In this document: positions 1-8,255 of the stretch, one piece after another
Position numbering within the stretch: position 1 is the stretch's first letter
Layout of the letters: each line of letters starts with the position of its first letter
Source: Gammaproteobacteria bacterium 39-13
GTDB taxonomy: Bacteria > Pseudomonadota > Gammaproteobacteria > Berkiellales > Berkiellaceae
Direction of reading: 5' to 3'
Length of the DNA stretch: 44,728 nucleotides
Assembly (NCBI GenBank): GCA_001898235.1
Contig: MKTN01000054.1
Location: 1 to 44,728, forward strand
Position numbers and translations under genes: made by a program
The notes under the pieces: generated by a model
Databases searched by the model: none
What the model was told of the DNA's origin: nothing
What the model saw: only the letters and a program-made list of their open reading frames with translations

Positions 1-19
1 GGATCAAACTCTTCAATTT
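1..19 (-). rRNA. rrs: 16S ribosomal RNA, 5' end only (partial)
   Basis: Read on the minus strand, the first 19 bases give AAATTGAAGAGTTTGATCC, the conserved 5' end of bacterial 16S rRNA including the start of the universal 27F primer site. The rest of the gene lies beyond the left edge. A boxA and two promoters precede it at the expected positions. The exact 5' base is set by comparison with the E. coli 16S start. Confidence 0.9.
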
Positions 20-132
20 AATACTGACCGGTCTTGCGACCTAATTTCTTTAGACTCGATTTTACTCGAGTACTCAATCTCTTTGACATGGTTTCGTTTT
101 CAAAACGCCCACACAAATAACATGGCTTCAAC

Positions 133-144
133 TTGTTAAAGAAC
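133..144 (-). promoter_or_regulatory. rRNA leader boxA antitermination element
   Basis: On the minus strand this reads GTTCTTTAACAA, nearly identical to the E. coli rrn boxA (TGCTCTTTAACAA), which binds NusB/NusE to make transcription resistant to Rho. It lies between the P2 promoter and the 16S start, as in other rrn leaders. Confidence 0.8.
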
Positions 145-170
145 ACTCTTGCTCAACTGCAAGGCCGCTT

Positions 171-198
171 ATTGTAACCGGTTAAAAACATATGTCAA
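171..198 (-). promoter_or_regulatory. rRNA promoter P2
   Basis: Minus strand: -35 TTGACA at 198-193, 16-base spacer, -10 TACAAT at 176-171. It is very close to the sigma-70 consensus and sits upstream of boxA and the 16S start, matching the downstream promoter of a typical rrn P1-P2 pair. Confidence 0.75.
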
Positions 199-248
199 TC
201 ACTCAGTTACTTTCTTACGTCGGCGTTGCCATCGGTTAAGAAGGGGGA

Positions 249-276
249 ATTCTACGCTTTTTTTTCGCGCTGTCAA
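249..276 (-). promoter_or_regulatory. rRNA promoter P1
   Basis: Minus strand: -35 TTGACA at 276-271, 16-base spacer containing an A8 run, -10 TAGAAT at 254-249. The -35 lies only about 26 bases past the tyrS stop codon, so the rRNA operon starts directly behind tyrS. The sequence after the -10 is TCCCCC, a C-rich discriminator of the kind associated with stringent control of rRNA promoters. Confidence 0.75.
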
Positions 277-301
277 TCATGTCGATGCGCTTTATTTTTT
301 C

Positions 302-1528
302 TTACGTTGGTTCGCTATCTGACACCTTAATTTCAGCAAAGCGGCGCTTTCCAACTTGAACCACAACAGCGCTTCCCTTCTTCAACAGATGTTCCATTGT
401 GTTTACGCGCTCGCCATCTAGCTTGACTGCACCTTGCTTAATCATTCTCATAGATTCTGAAGTACTTTTCGTTAACCCTGCATCTTTTAATGCATTAATT
501 AAAGGGATGGCGTCTTTATCGGTTGAAAGATTCACAACAGGAATATCTTCAGGCATGAGCCCCTGGCTAAACTGATGAATAAATTTTTCTTCTGCTTCAT
601 CAGCTGCAGCGGCATCATGAAAGCGCGCAATGATTTCCTTCGCTAACAATATTTTAACATCGCGAGGGTTCATACCTTCATCAACCTTGGTCTTTAGCGC
701 ATCAATTTCAGCCATTGGCTTGAAGCTAAGTAATTCATAATAGCGCCACATTAGTCCATCAGAGATAGACATTACCTTACCAAACATCTCGCTAGGCTCA
801 TCAGTGATCCCAATATAGTTATTGAGCGACTTAGACATCTTCTTTATGCCATCTAGCCCCTCTAATAGTGGCATCGTAATCACCACTTGTGGAGATTGCT
901 GAGAGGCCTTTTGTAATTCTCGCCCCATCAACAAATTAAATTTTTGATCCGTCCCTCCTAGCTCTACATCAGCTCTTAGCTCTACAGAGTCGTACCCTTG
1001 AAGTAAAGGATATAAAAACTCATGGATAGCAATAGAAACGCCTTGTTGATAGCGCTTAGAGAAATCATCACGTTCCAGCATTCTTGCCACAGTTTGTTTT
1101 GCAGCCAATTCGATGAGATCTTTTGCTGACAAGCTACCTAACCAATGTGAATTAAAGACAATTTTTGTTTTCTTTGGATCTAAAACTTTAAATATTTGTT
1201 TTTCGTAAGTTTTTGCATTCTCCGCAACTTGCAAAGGCGTCAACGGTTGGCGTGTGATATTTTTTCCAGTGGGATCGCCAATCATGGCGGTAAAATCACC
1301 AATCAAACACAACACTTCATGTCCAAGATCTTGGAATTGCTTCAACTTATTAATGAGCACTGTATGCCCAACATGAATATCGGGCGCTGTAGGATCAAAG
1401 CCTGCTTTGATTCGTAAAGGAGTGCCTCTTTTTAATTTCTCTACTAACTCATCTTTAACTAAGATCTCTTCAGCACCACGCTCTATTACTTCTAACTGGA
1501 GATCAATATTCGTTTTTGTATCCTGCAT
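302..1528 (-). CDS. tyrS: Tyrosyl-tRNA synthetase
   Basis: Class I aminoacyl-tRNA synthetase that charges tRNA-Tyr in the cytosol. The ATP-binding signature appears as HVGH near residue 55 after a [10 protein letters not shown] segment. KMSKS follows at about residue 230, and an S4-type RNA-binding domain closes the C-terminus. Length (about 408 residues) fits the TyrZ-like form of Pseudomonas rather than the E. coli TyrS. I place the start at the ATG of MQDTKTN because GAGAG lies 8 bases upstream. An in-frame ATG at 1543 would add five residues (MRECL). It is divergent from the M23 peptidase gene and runs toward the 16S gene. The tyrS-rRNA and tyrS/M23 arrangement is as I recall it for Pseudomonas. 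Confidence 0.96.
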   Translation of the reverse strand: MQDTKTNIDLQLEVIERGAEEILVKDELVEKLKRGTPLRIKAGFDPTAPDIHVGHTVLINKLKQFQDLGHEVLCLIGDFTAMIGDPTGKNITRQPLTPLQVAENAKTYEKQIFKVLDPKKTKIVFNSHWLGSLSAKDLIELAAKQTVARMLERDDFSKRYQQGVSIAIHEFLYPLLQGYDSVELRADVELGGTDQKFNLLMGRELQKASQQSPQVVITMPLLEGLDGIKKMSKSLNNYIGITDEPSEMFGKVMSISDGLMWRYYELLSFKPMAEIDALKTKVDEGMNPRDVKILLAKEIIARFHDAAAADEAEEKFIHQFSQGLMPEDIPVVNLSTDKDAIPLINALKDAGLTKSTSESMRMIKQGAVKLDGERVNTMEHLLKKGSAVVVQVGKRRFAEIKVSDSEPT

Positions 1529-1719
1529 GAGGCATTCTCTCATTCAATTTAGTGCGAAGAATATATAACATGGTACGAAGTGCAATGCGACTGTTGTACG
1601 CACAAAGGATAGGTTAATATTATGTCCCCAATATAGTTGTGTTTATTTTGTCAACCAAATATATTTGAGATTGATTTTAACCAAATTGGCGACTAATTTA
1701 TAAGGTAATCGCACCACGG

Positions 1720-3126
1720 ATGCAGCGTTATATTAAAGTGAAAACAGATTATAAACACAGCAAGGCAAAGCCTTACTCTGCATTTCACATTTCTAGCAAA
1801 TGGACATTGCCATTAGCAATTACCTTATTGGCATTTGTATTAATTTGGAAATGGGGCGATTGGGCGCAGTCTTATATTGCAGAGCAAAATGAAGAAGAAT
1901 GGCTTGATTCAAACCAAATAGATCCTAATCAAGTCACCTTGGATCTCACCTTACCAGAGAACCAAGAAGAAACTTTATTAATTCAACCAACAACAGTAGC
2001 AGCACAATCTACTCAACAATCTTCCAACCTCAAGTCCTTTACAATTAAGGCTGGGGATAATCTTGCGCTTTATTTCCAACAAGCGGGATTAGATTCTAAA
2101 GCATTGCAAGAAGTGCTTTCTTTAGATCGTAATACACATCATCTAAAAAGAATTTATCCAGGACAGACTCTAAGAATTCAATCAGATGATGAAGGCATGT
2201 TACAAACCTTACAATTCGACGTAGATCCTTTAACCACCCTGATCGTTGAGCGCCAAGCTAGTGGCAAACTTCATAGCCACATCGAAGACAAGCCCATTGA
2301 AAAACGCGTTGCCTTCGGCGGCAGTAAAATTTTTGATTCTTTTTTCGTCGCGGGCAAGCATGCCAAATTAGACGATGCGCTCATCATGGAATTGGCGAGT
2401 ATTTTTGCCTATGACATCGATTTTGCCTTAGACATAAAACCCAATGATCACTTCAAAGTACTGTTCGAAGAATATTTTGTGAATGGTGTAAAAGTAGGTA
2501 ATGGCCCCATTGTTGCCGCAGAGTTTGTTAACAATGGAAAACAATATCGCGCTATTCGTTATACAGATAGTTCAGGCCATACTAGCTACTATTCACCTAG
2601 TGGCCAAAGTCTGAAAAAAGCCTTTATTCGTACCCCCGTTCAATATACCCGAATTAGCTCGCATTTTAATTTACAGCGACGTCACCCTATTCTTCACAAA
2701 ATTCGTGCTCATAAAGGTGTTGATTATGCAGCTCCCCATGGCACCCCAGTAAAAGCAGCTGGTCAAGGTAAAGTTGTTTTCGTGGGTAAAAAAGGAGGAT
2801 ACGGTAATACTATCATCCTGCAACACGGCTCTAAGTACACAACTTTATATGGACATCTCGCCCGTTTTGCGAAAAACCTCAAATCAGGTGCAACAATACG
2901 CCAAGGACAAATTATTGGGTATGTTGGTAGTACCGGACTTGCTTCTGGGCCTCATCTTCATTTTGAATTTCGCGTCAATGGCGTTCATCAAAACCCCCTC
3001 ACCGTGGCATTGCCAATGGCTGAAGGGATCACTGGTAAATCTAAAGCACAATTCCTCACCTATTCTAATGAACTGCTCCGCATGATGGATCACCACGGTA
3101 AGGTATTAGTTGCTGCTAATGACTAA
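1720..3126 (+). CDS. M23 family murein DD-endopeptidase, MepM-like
   Basis: Membrane-anchored periplasmic zinc peptidase, predicted to cut peptide cross-links in peptidoglycan. There is one N-terminal membrane segment (residues 27-45), a Ser/Thr/Gln-rich linker, an OapA/LysM-like module around 105-155, a middle domain, and the M23 (LytM) domain from about 325. Zinc and catalytic residues are visible: HKGVDYAAP (H331, D335), YGHL (H379) and GPHLHFEF (H412, H414). All are intact, so it should be active rather than an EnvC-type activator. Length of 468 resembles E. coli MepM (about 440). It is divergent from tyrS. The stop codon lies inside a 22-bp tandem duplication. Confidence 0.93.
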   Translation: MQRYIKVKTDYKHSKAKPYSAFHISSKWTLPLAITLLAFVLIWKWGDWAQSYIAEQNEEEWLDSNQIDPNQVTLDLTLPENQEETLLIQPTTVAAQSTQQSSNLKSFTIKAGDNLALYFQQAGLDSKALQEVLSLDRNTHHLKRIYPGQTLRIQSDDEGMLQTLQFDVDPLTTLIVERQASGKLHSHIEDKPIEKRVAFGGSKIFDSFFVAGKHAKLDDALIMELASIFAYDIDFALDIKPNDHFKVLFEEYFVNGVKVGNGPIVAAEFVNNGKQYRAIRYTDSSGHTSYYSPSGQSLKKAFIRTPVQYTRISSHFNLQRRHPILHKIRAHKGVDYAAPHGTPVKAAGQGKVVFVGKKGGYGNTIILQHGSKYTTLYGHLARFAKNLKSGATIRQGQIIGYVGSTGLASGPHLHFEFRVNGVHQNPLTVALPMAEGITGKSKAQFLTYSNELLRMMDHHGKVLVAAND

Positions 3127-3164
3127 GTATAGATCTATAGATGACTAAGTATAGATCTATAGAT
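3121..3164 (+). repeat. 22-bp tandem duplication over the M23 gene stop codon
   Basis: Bases 3121-3142 are repeated exactly at 3143-3164. Each copy starts GACTAAG and contains the perfect 12-base palindrome TATAGATCTATA. The first copy supplies the TAA stop of the M23 peptidase gene. Confidence 0.9.
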
Positions 3165-3273
3165 ATAGAATACAGACAAATACTGCTGTAAATACAACTA
3201 TCGCTTTCTTGATTTATTTCAACTGACTCATATATAGTTAGGTTTCTGTTCTATAGAAAAGTAGTTATTTGTC

Positions 3274-4353
3274 ATGGCTGTTACGCAAAAATCGAATTTT
3301 CCTTGGAATCATCCATCCACCAATATATCTTCATATTGTATCGATCATTGCGAATTATCCTATTTTCATGCATTAACCGATTTTACGCCGGTACAGCCGG
3401 ATCTCACCGAAGAAACTCATGAAAAGATTGCCTTGCATTTGCCTAACCAAGCTACCCTGAATTATAAGGCAAATATTCCTAACAGCACTTTGCTGGGATC
3501 ATCTGTAGAAACACAACAAGATTTCTTAAGCCATTTATTTTTTAAAGGGCATGAATTTTATACAAACCATATCAGCCCTCTTATTGCAAAGGATAAATTA
3601 GATCCTGTTATAACAAGCTCCATCACTTTTTCAAGTTATTATGGCGCAGTCGGCTCTTTAGGAAACAGTTTTGCATCAAAAGCAGCCGTTGCAATGGGCT
3701 TTAAAGTATTTGCTTCAGTGGCAACGCCTTTTATTTCTCAGTTCGTTGAATCTTTTACTGAGACCCAAATACACAATGCAAAATACAGCTATCACTCTTT
3801 ACGCTGCATCTTTGATGAAGACTCATGTATTCAGTTGAAACAACTTTCTCAAGAAGTTCTATCGCAAGAACCAACAAAAGATTTGCTCAATAATTTTTCT
3901 CAATTTGATTATCAACAATATTACCAAGATACTTCGGATGCCATTGATAAACTCTCTGTGTCTGGCTTGTTCTATTCTGGGATATTAAGTGCCACAGCAT
4001 CAGGCATCAAAGACTTCATTTTTGTAGAAACAGGATTTGCTGCCGCTTGCCAAGGATATTTCTGCAAAAATTGGATAAGTTATTATTTTAAAGATTGGAT
4101 CAAGGATGAACTTAAGAAAGAAGGGGAAAAAATCCAACAAAATTTTGCTTCTTTAATTGAAGATGAGCATTCATCTGCTACGAAGCAATCTGCTGTTATT
4201 AATTTAGAAGAAGTGATTGATCATACAACTATTCCTGGACTTGGCGCCACTCCAGCAGTGAATACACCTACTCCTGAAATAGCTGTGCCTTTTTACCACT
4301 ATCTGAATCCCTCTAACCTTGCAGCAGTGGTAACTGAACACGCTCTATCATAA
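3274..4353 (+). CDS. Hypothetical protein of unknown function
   Basis: I do not recognise this 359-residue protein. It has no signal peptide. Residues about 112-160 and 228-262 are rich in small and hydrophobic residues and could be membrane-inserting helices. Four cysteines fall in two close pairs (C22/C26 and C178/C185) and two more at C259/C264. A Lys/Glu-rich helix covers about 273-298, and the last 45 residues are Pro/Thr-rich and probably disordered. The ATG has only a weak ribosome site. It occupies the position between the M23 peptidase and erpA where Pseudomonas carries anmK, but shows no AnmK kinase motifs. A secreted effector is possible in a host-associated Legionellales bacterium, but nothing here proves it. 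Confidence 0.8.
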   Translation: MAVTQKSNFPWNHPSTNISSYCIDHCELSYFHALTDFTPVQPDLTEETHEKIALHLPNQATLNYKANIPNSTLLGSSVETQQDFLSHLFFKGHEFYTNHISPLIAKDKLDPVITSSITFSSYYGAVGSLGNSFASKAAVAMGFKVFASVATPFISQFVESFTETQIHNAKYSYHSLRCIFDEDSCIQLKQLSQEVLSQEPTKDLLNNFSQFDYQQYYQDTSDAIDKLSVSGLFYSGILSATASGIKDFIFVETGFAAACQGYFCKNWISYYFKDWIKDELKKEGEKIQQNFASLIEDEHSSATKQSAVINLEEVIDHTTIPGLGATPAVNTPTPEIAVPFYHYLNPSNLAAVVTEHALS

Positions 4354-4418
4354 CCAAAGATACGCGCGGGTAATTTGCTTTTTTTTCGCGACAACACCTG
4401 TCCAAACATATCTACAGA

Positions 4419-4820
4419 TTATAGAGAAAAGGAAGAACCACAACTACAAGTAGTCTGTGCATTTGGATTTCTAACCGTGAAATGGGCACCTTGAAGGCTT
4501 TCAACATAATCAATTTCTGCACCACTAAGATACATAATGCTGAGTGCATCAATCACCACATTGACGGTCATTGTACCGGAACCAGATGTACCTTCCCCTT
4601 CTTCTACAGGGATCTCTTTTTCGACGATACAATCATCGGGACGGGTATTTTCGTCAAAAGCAAAACCATATTGGAAGCCTGAACATCCACCGCCAGTGAT
4701 GTAAACTCTTAGCTTAAGGTTGTAATTCCCCTCTTCCACAATAAGCTCCTGAATACGCCTGGCGGCGGCATCAGTAAAAGAAAGAGGAGAAGATTGATGT
4801 TGATCGGCTGTTTCGAGCAT
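4419..4820 (-). CDS. erpA: Iron-sulfur cluster insertion protein ErpA
   Basis: A-type carrier that hands Fe-S clusters to apo-proteins, including isoprenoid-synthesis enzymes. The signature [12 protein letters not shown] and a C-terminal CSCGSSFSL give the three cluster cysteines (C46, C125, C127 from the ATG chosen). Most family members have CGCG where this has CSCG. Between EKE and VNVVIDALS there is an extra Gly/Ser/Glu-rich stretch of about 16 residues that E. coli and Pseudomonas ErpA lack. I chose the ATG at 4820; a TTG at 4841 would add seven residues but has no ribosome site. The protein is convergent with the orphan gene on its left. Confidence 0.93.
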   Translation of the reverse strand: MLETADQHQSSPLSFTDAAARRIQELIVEEGNYNLKLRVYITGGGCSGFQYGFAFDENTRPDDCIVEKEIPVEEGEGTSGSGTMTVNVVIDALSIMYLSGAEIDYVESLQGAHFTVRNPNAQTTCSCGSSFSL

Positions 4821-4885
4821 ATTCTTTAACTTTAATGACAACGACTACATAAATGGATTATGAAAATCTAAAGTACCAAAGTCAA

Positions 4886-5545
4886 TTATACCTTTTCAGC
4901 TTGGCTCTCTTCCAGCGATAATTTCGTCAGCACGCAGGCATCAAGAAAGGTGGTAGCCAATACTTCGTGCATATTATCCTTATTTACTTCTAAATAGAAC
5001 GCATTGTAGTCTCCGAGAAATAACGCATACTGTCGATAAGGATACTTTTTTAATAAAAGTGAATAATTCAAATTCTTCTTATAACTAGAATCGTAATCAA
5101 TGTAAGAGATTGTTGCCATTTCCTGATCTTTCACATCAGGATAGTAGGTTCGTCCTAGCCAATTTTTCAATTGATTATTCATCTTATTTTCATCAATTGA
5201 AAAATAATCACTTTCACCTGGATTCAAATTAAGAACTTCTTCAACATTTAGTGGTTCAAAGAGTTTTGTTAAGTCCTCGGGTGAGATCTGTTTTGTGAGC
5301 CGAAGTCGAAGCTCGTGATTATCTTCTTCAAAGTGAAAAGTAGAAAGGTAAACAACATTGCCTTGACTGTTACAAAGCTCATAGCTAGCAAACAAATCAT
5401 GATTAAAATAAAGATCATTTACCAAAATAGTATTCATTTTGGTTACTTTAAAAATCTGATTTCGAATGTCTTGAGGCAAAGAATCATCATCACTAAATTG
5501 GATGCAATCGTTAATGTTGAGCATGAAAGCTGAAGTTTTAGTCAT
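4886..5545 (-). CDS. Hypothetical protein of unknown function
   Basis: I do not recognise this protein. It is about 219 residues, acidic, soluble and predicted mostly beta: repeated short strands such as ASYELCNSQGNVVYLSTF, then aromatic-rich segments (TISYIDYDSS, YPYRQYALFLGDYNAFYLEV). There is no signal peptide or membrane helix. The layout is loosely like DUF4178-type beta-barrel proteins, but I cannot confirm this. The start is the ATG of MTKTSAF; a TTG ten codons upstream at 5575 is possible. Neither has a good ribosome site. The stop lies 65 bases upstream of the chosen erpA start, so co-transcription with erpA on the minus strand is possible. Confidence 0.75.
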   Translation of the reverse strand: MTKTSAFMLNINDCIQFSDDDSLPQDIRNQIFKVTKMNTILVNDLYFNHDLFASYELCNSQGNVVYLSTFHFEEDNHELRLRLTKQISPEDLTKLFEPLNVEEVLNLNPGESDYFSIDENKMNNQLKNWLGRTYYPDVKDQEMATISYIDYDSSYKKNLNYSLLLKKYPYRQYALFLGDYNAFYLEVNKDNMHEVLATTFLDACVLTKLSLEESQAEKV

Positions 5546-5691
5546 ATCACAATACTTTTTAAAACTATTACCCAATAAATACTAGAGTCTCAGTATGAAT
5601 TGTAGGCTTATGCTTAGGCATAGCCAAAAAACCATTTACCGTGACTAATACTCTTCACACTCAAATTTAGGCTTTGCTAGGTCGTCCATAC

Positions 5692-5892
5692 CTAAAAATC
5701 GATTGTTATGAGTATATCTCTAATTACCAACAACCAAGGTAAAAATATATTCTTTTGAAGCGCGAAAGTATATCCCGCAACACTAAAATACCCAATAATT
5801 ATCAAGAGAATTGATGACAAACTATGGTTATTAACTGACCAAATGAGAAAAGTAGTCCCTATACCTTCATTGTTGTATGCATACTCACTCAA
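5692..5892 (-). CDS. Possible small two-helix membrane protein (doubtful)
   Basis: This 66-codon open frame begins 15 bases after the proA stop on the same strand. It has two hydrophobic segments, about residues 27-44 and 50-64, so a small membrane protein is imaginable. It starts with TTG and has no ribosome site close by. It may be a chance frame or a remnant. The surrounding 5546-5907 interval otherwise holds only a small hairpin (5605-5625) and a short dispersed repeat (5647-5672). Confidence 0.25.
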   Translation of the reverse strand: MSEYAYNNEGIGTTFLIWSVNNHSLSSILLIIIGYFSVAGYTFALQKNIFLPWLLVIRDILITIDF

Positions 5893-5907
5893 AAAAATGA
5901 AACAATA

Positions 5908-7158
5908 TCATTTCCTTACTTGGCCATCCCCTTCAACTAACCATTTTGTGCTCACCAGATGTTGTAAACTAAAGGGGCCACGCACATGCAGTTTCTGAGT
6001 ACTAATCCCAATTTCTCCCCCCATCCCAAATTCTCCCCCATCTGTAAAAGCAGTTGAAGCATTGGAGTAAACGACAGCGGCATCTACCCGTTCAAAAAAC
6101 TGAAGTACTACCTTCTCATCTTCAGCAATAATAGCCTCACTATGCTGCGAAGAATAATGGCGAATATGCTTAAGTGCATCACTTAAATCAACCACCGTTT
6201 TTATCGCAAGTTTCAAAGACAAAAATTCTTTTCCATAGTCTGAAGGCTGCGCCTTAAACAACAGTTGCTCTGGATAAGAATTGCGTAAAACGCTATATGC
6301 TGAATCATCAGCTAATAGAAGAACGCCCTTGGCTTTCAAATCAGATACTAAAAAAGGTAAATCACTCAATCTTTCTTGATGAATGAGAAGACAATCTAAT
6401 GCATTACAAACACTCACTCGCCGTGTTTTGGCATTAGTGATAATACGTTTGCCTTTTTCTCTATCGGCTGAGCTATCAAAATAGGTATGCACCACCCCAG
6501 CGCCTGTTTCAATGATAGGGATCTCAGAATTTTGCTTCACAAAATCAATTAAAGCTTGGCTACCTCGAGGAATAATAACATCCACTATCCCTTTTGCTTG
6601 CAATAACGTCTTAACGGTTTCCCTGTCAGGAGGCATTAAAAACACACAAGTTTTGGGTGCCAAGAATTGTTCCAATGAAGCATGCGCAAGACGAACAAAA
6701 ATTTCATTGGAATTTTTGGCTTCACTTCCCCCTTTAAGCACACAAGCATTAGAAGACATAAAGCACAAAGCAAAGGCTTCTAAGGTCACATTTGGTCTAG
6801 ATTCATAAATAATGCCAACCACTCCCAAAGGAACCGTTTTCTTTTGAAACTTTAACCCATTAGCAAGTGTGTATTCCTCTATGGTTTTCCATATTGGGGA
6901 ATCGAATTGTGCAATTTTTTCTAATGCCTCGCTCATTGCATTCAGTCGAGAATCATTAAGTAATAAGCGATCATATTTCGGATCTTGCTTATCTAATTTT
7001 TTTAAATCTTCTTCATTATTTTTGAGAATGGATTTTTTGTTTTCAATAATCCTCTTAGCAAGATCTAAAAGAATTTTCTGCTTAATACTGTGCTCAATAA
7101 AAGGCAATTCAATGGATGCATCTTTTACAGATAAAAAGGCTTTAGGTAGATTTATCAT
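5908..7158 (-). CDS. proA: Gamma-glutamyl phosphate reductase
   Basis: Second step of proline synthesis: NADPH reduction of gamma-glutamyl phosphate to glutamate semialdehyde in the cytosol. The aldehyde-dehydrogenase fold is evident from PLGVVGIIYESRPNVT, the segment VLKGGSEA, the catalytic cysteine in TRRVSVCNALDCLL and the C-terminal GEFGMGGEIGISTQKLHVRGP. The length of 416 is normal. It starts two bases after the proB stop, so the two are one translational unit and can make the enzyme pair that channels the unstable acyl phosphate. Confidence 0.97.
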   Translation of the reverse strand: MINLPKAFLSVKDASIELPFIEHSIKQKILLDLAKRIIENKKSILKNNEEDLKKLDKQDPKYDRLLLNDSRLNAMSEALEKIAQFDSPIWKTIEEYTLANGLKFQKKTVPLGVVGIIYESRPNVTLEAFALCFMSSNACVLKGGSEAKNSNEIFVRLAHASLEQFLAPKTCVFLMPPDRETVKTLLQAKGIVDVIIPRGSQALIDFVKQNSEIPIIETGAGVVHTYFDSSADREKGKRIITNAKTRRVSVCNALDCLLIHQERLSDLPFLVSDLKAKGVLLLADDSAYSVLRNSYPEQLLFKAQPSDYGKEFLSLKLAIKTVVDLSDALKHIRHYSSQHSEAIIAEDEKVVLQFFERVDAAVVYSNASTAFTDGGEFGMGGEIGISTQKLHVRGPFSLQHLVSTKWLVEGDGQVRK

Positions 7159-7160
7159 AT

Positions 7161-8255
7161 TTAATCCGGGTTATCAAAAATACATATCTTATTATAATGA
7201 ATAAAAATCTTTTGATCTTTTTGCCCGATGACAGCAGATAAGGATCTTGAGTCATAACGAGCGACCCCTAAACCTATTGATTTTCCTTGTTCGTTTTTAA
7301 TAGAAACCAAATCGTCTTTTTCGAATGTGCCATTAATCGAAGTAATACCCACTGGTAACAAACTGACAGCCTTTTCTCTTTTTGTTAGAATGCGACTAAT
7401 CCCATCATTTAGAAAAACACTTGGTAAAGAGTCAGAATAGGTATGCGCAAGCCAACGTTTTATCCCTTTATCCTGCTTAAAAGGAAGAATTTTCGTTCCA
7501 ATTTTCTCATCATTCAATACTCTTTGTAACACATTCGGTAATCTGGCATTTGCTATATACGTATGTATTCCAAAATGGGCCGCTTTGCGCGCACATGCCA
7601 ATTTACTTGACATCCCACCTCTTCCATACAAAGATTTTCCATCCAGGGTTTTAGGCCAAGTTTCTTTTTGATTCAAATCTAGGGTTGAAATCAGTTGTGC
7701 TCCCTCATTTGCAGGATTTTGATCATAAACCCCTTCTATACTCGTTAGAATAATCAGTTTATTGACATGCATTTGAATTGCTATTAATGCAGATAATTCA
7801 TCATTATCCGTAAACATTAATTCATTAATCGAAGTGACATCATTCTCATTGACAATCGGCAATACATTTGGGTTTTTAATGAGCCCATGTAACAAGTTAT
7901 AGGTATTTAAATAATGATTGCGTGATCTAAAATCTTCTTTAGTTAAAAGGATTTGGGCTGCAATGAAACCGTTTTTTCGCAGTATATTATTGTAAGTCTC
8001 AATTAATCCCGCCTGACCAATGCTGGCTAAAATTTGTCTCTCTTCAACAATATTTTGGAACTTTAGGCGGATATCTTTTGTGCTTTGACGCCCAGTCGCT
8101 ACGGCACCACTACTGACCAAAATAATGTTAAACCCTTTTTTTTTAAGCTCAATAATCTGATGGATAATGGCTTCAAGTTGAGAAAAATCTAATTCTCCTG
8201 CCTGATTTACAATGGTCTGACTACCTAATTTAATCACTAAACTTGTATTACTCAT
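7161..8255 (-). CDS. proB: Glutamate 5-kinase
   Basis: First, feedback-controlled step of proline synthesis: ATP-dependent phosphorylation of glutamate. An amino-acid-kinase domain covers about residues 1-255 (VIKLGSQTIV, ILVSSGAVATGR, NENDVTS, FTDNDELSALIA, YGRGGMSSKL). A C-terminal PUA domain follows from about 275 (FLNDGISRIL to the end), as in E. coli ProB. The length of 364 matches. Its ATG overlaps the stop of the upstream DUF6776-like gene by four bases (ATGA), indicating translational coupling. Confidence 0.97.
   Translation of the reverse strand: MSNTSLVIKLGSQTIVNQAGELDFSQLEAIIHQIIELKKKGFNIILVSSGAVATGRQSTKDIRLKFQNIVEERQILASIGQAGLIETYNNILRKNGFIAAQILLTKEDFRSRNHYLNTYNLLHGLIKNPNVLPIVNENDVTSINELMFTDNDELSALIAIQMHVNKLIILTSIEGVYDQNPANEGAQLISTLDLNQKETWPKTLDGKSLYGRGGMSSKLACARKAAHFGIHTYIANARLPNVLQRVLNDEKIGTKILPFKQDKGIKRWLAHTYSDSLPSVFLNDGISRILTKREKAVSLLPVGITSINGTFEKDDLVSIKNEQGKSIGLGVARYDSRSLSAVIGQKDQKIFIHYNKICIFDNPD

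Noticed and set aside
1196-1417. Plus-strand frame inside tyrS
   Set aside because: Antisense shadow without supporting signals.
3121-3164. CRISPR-like array
   Set aside because: Only two directly abutting units without spacers.
3274-4353. AnmK (anhydro-N-acetylmuramate kinase), suggested by position
   Set aside because: The protein shows no ASKHA-type kinase motifs and its composition differs; only the location fits.
6512-6808. Open frame antisense to proA
   Set aside because: A shadow of a well-recognised gene; no ribosome site or family resemblance.
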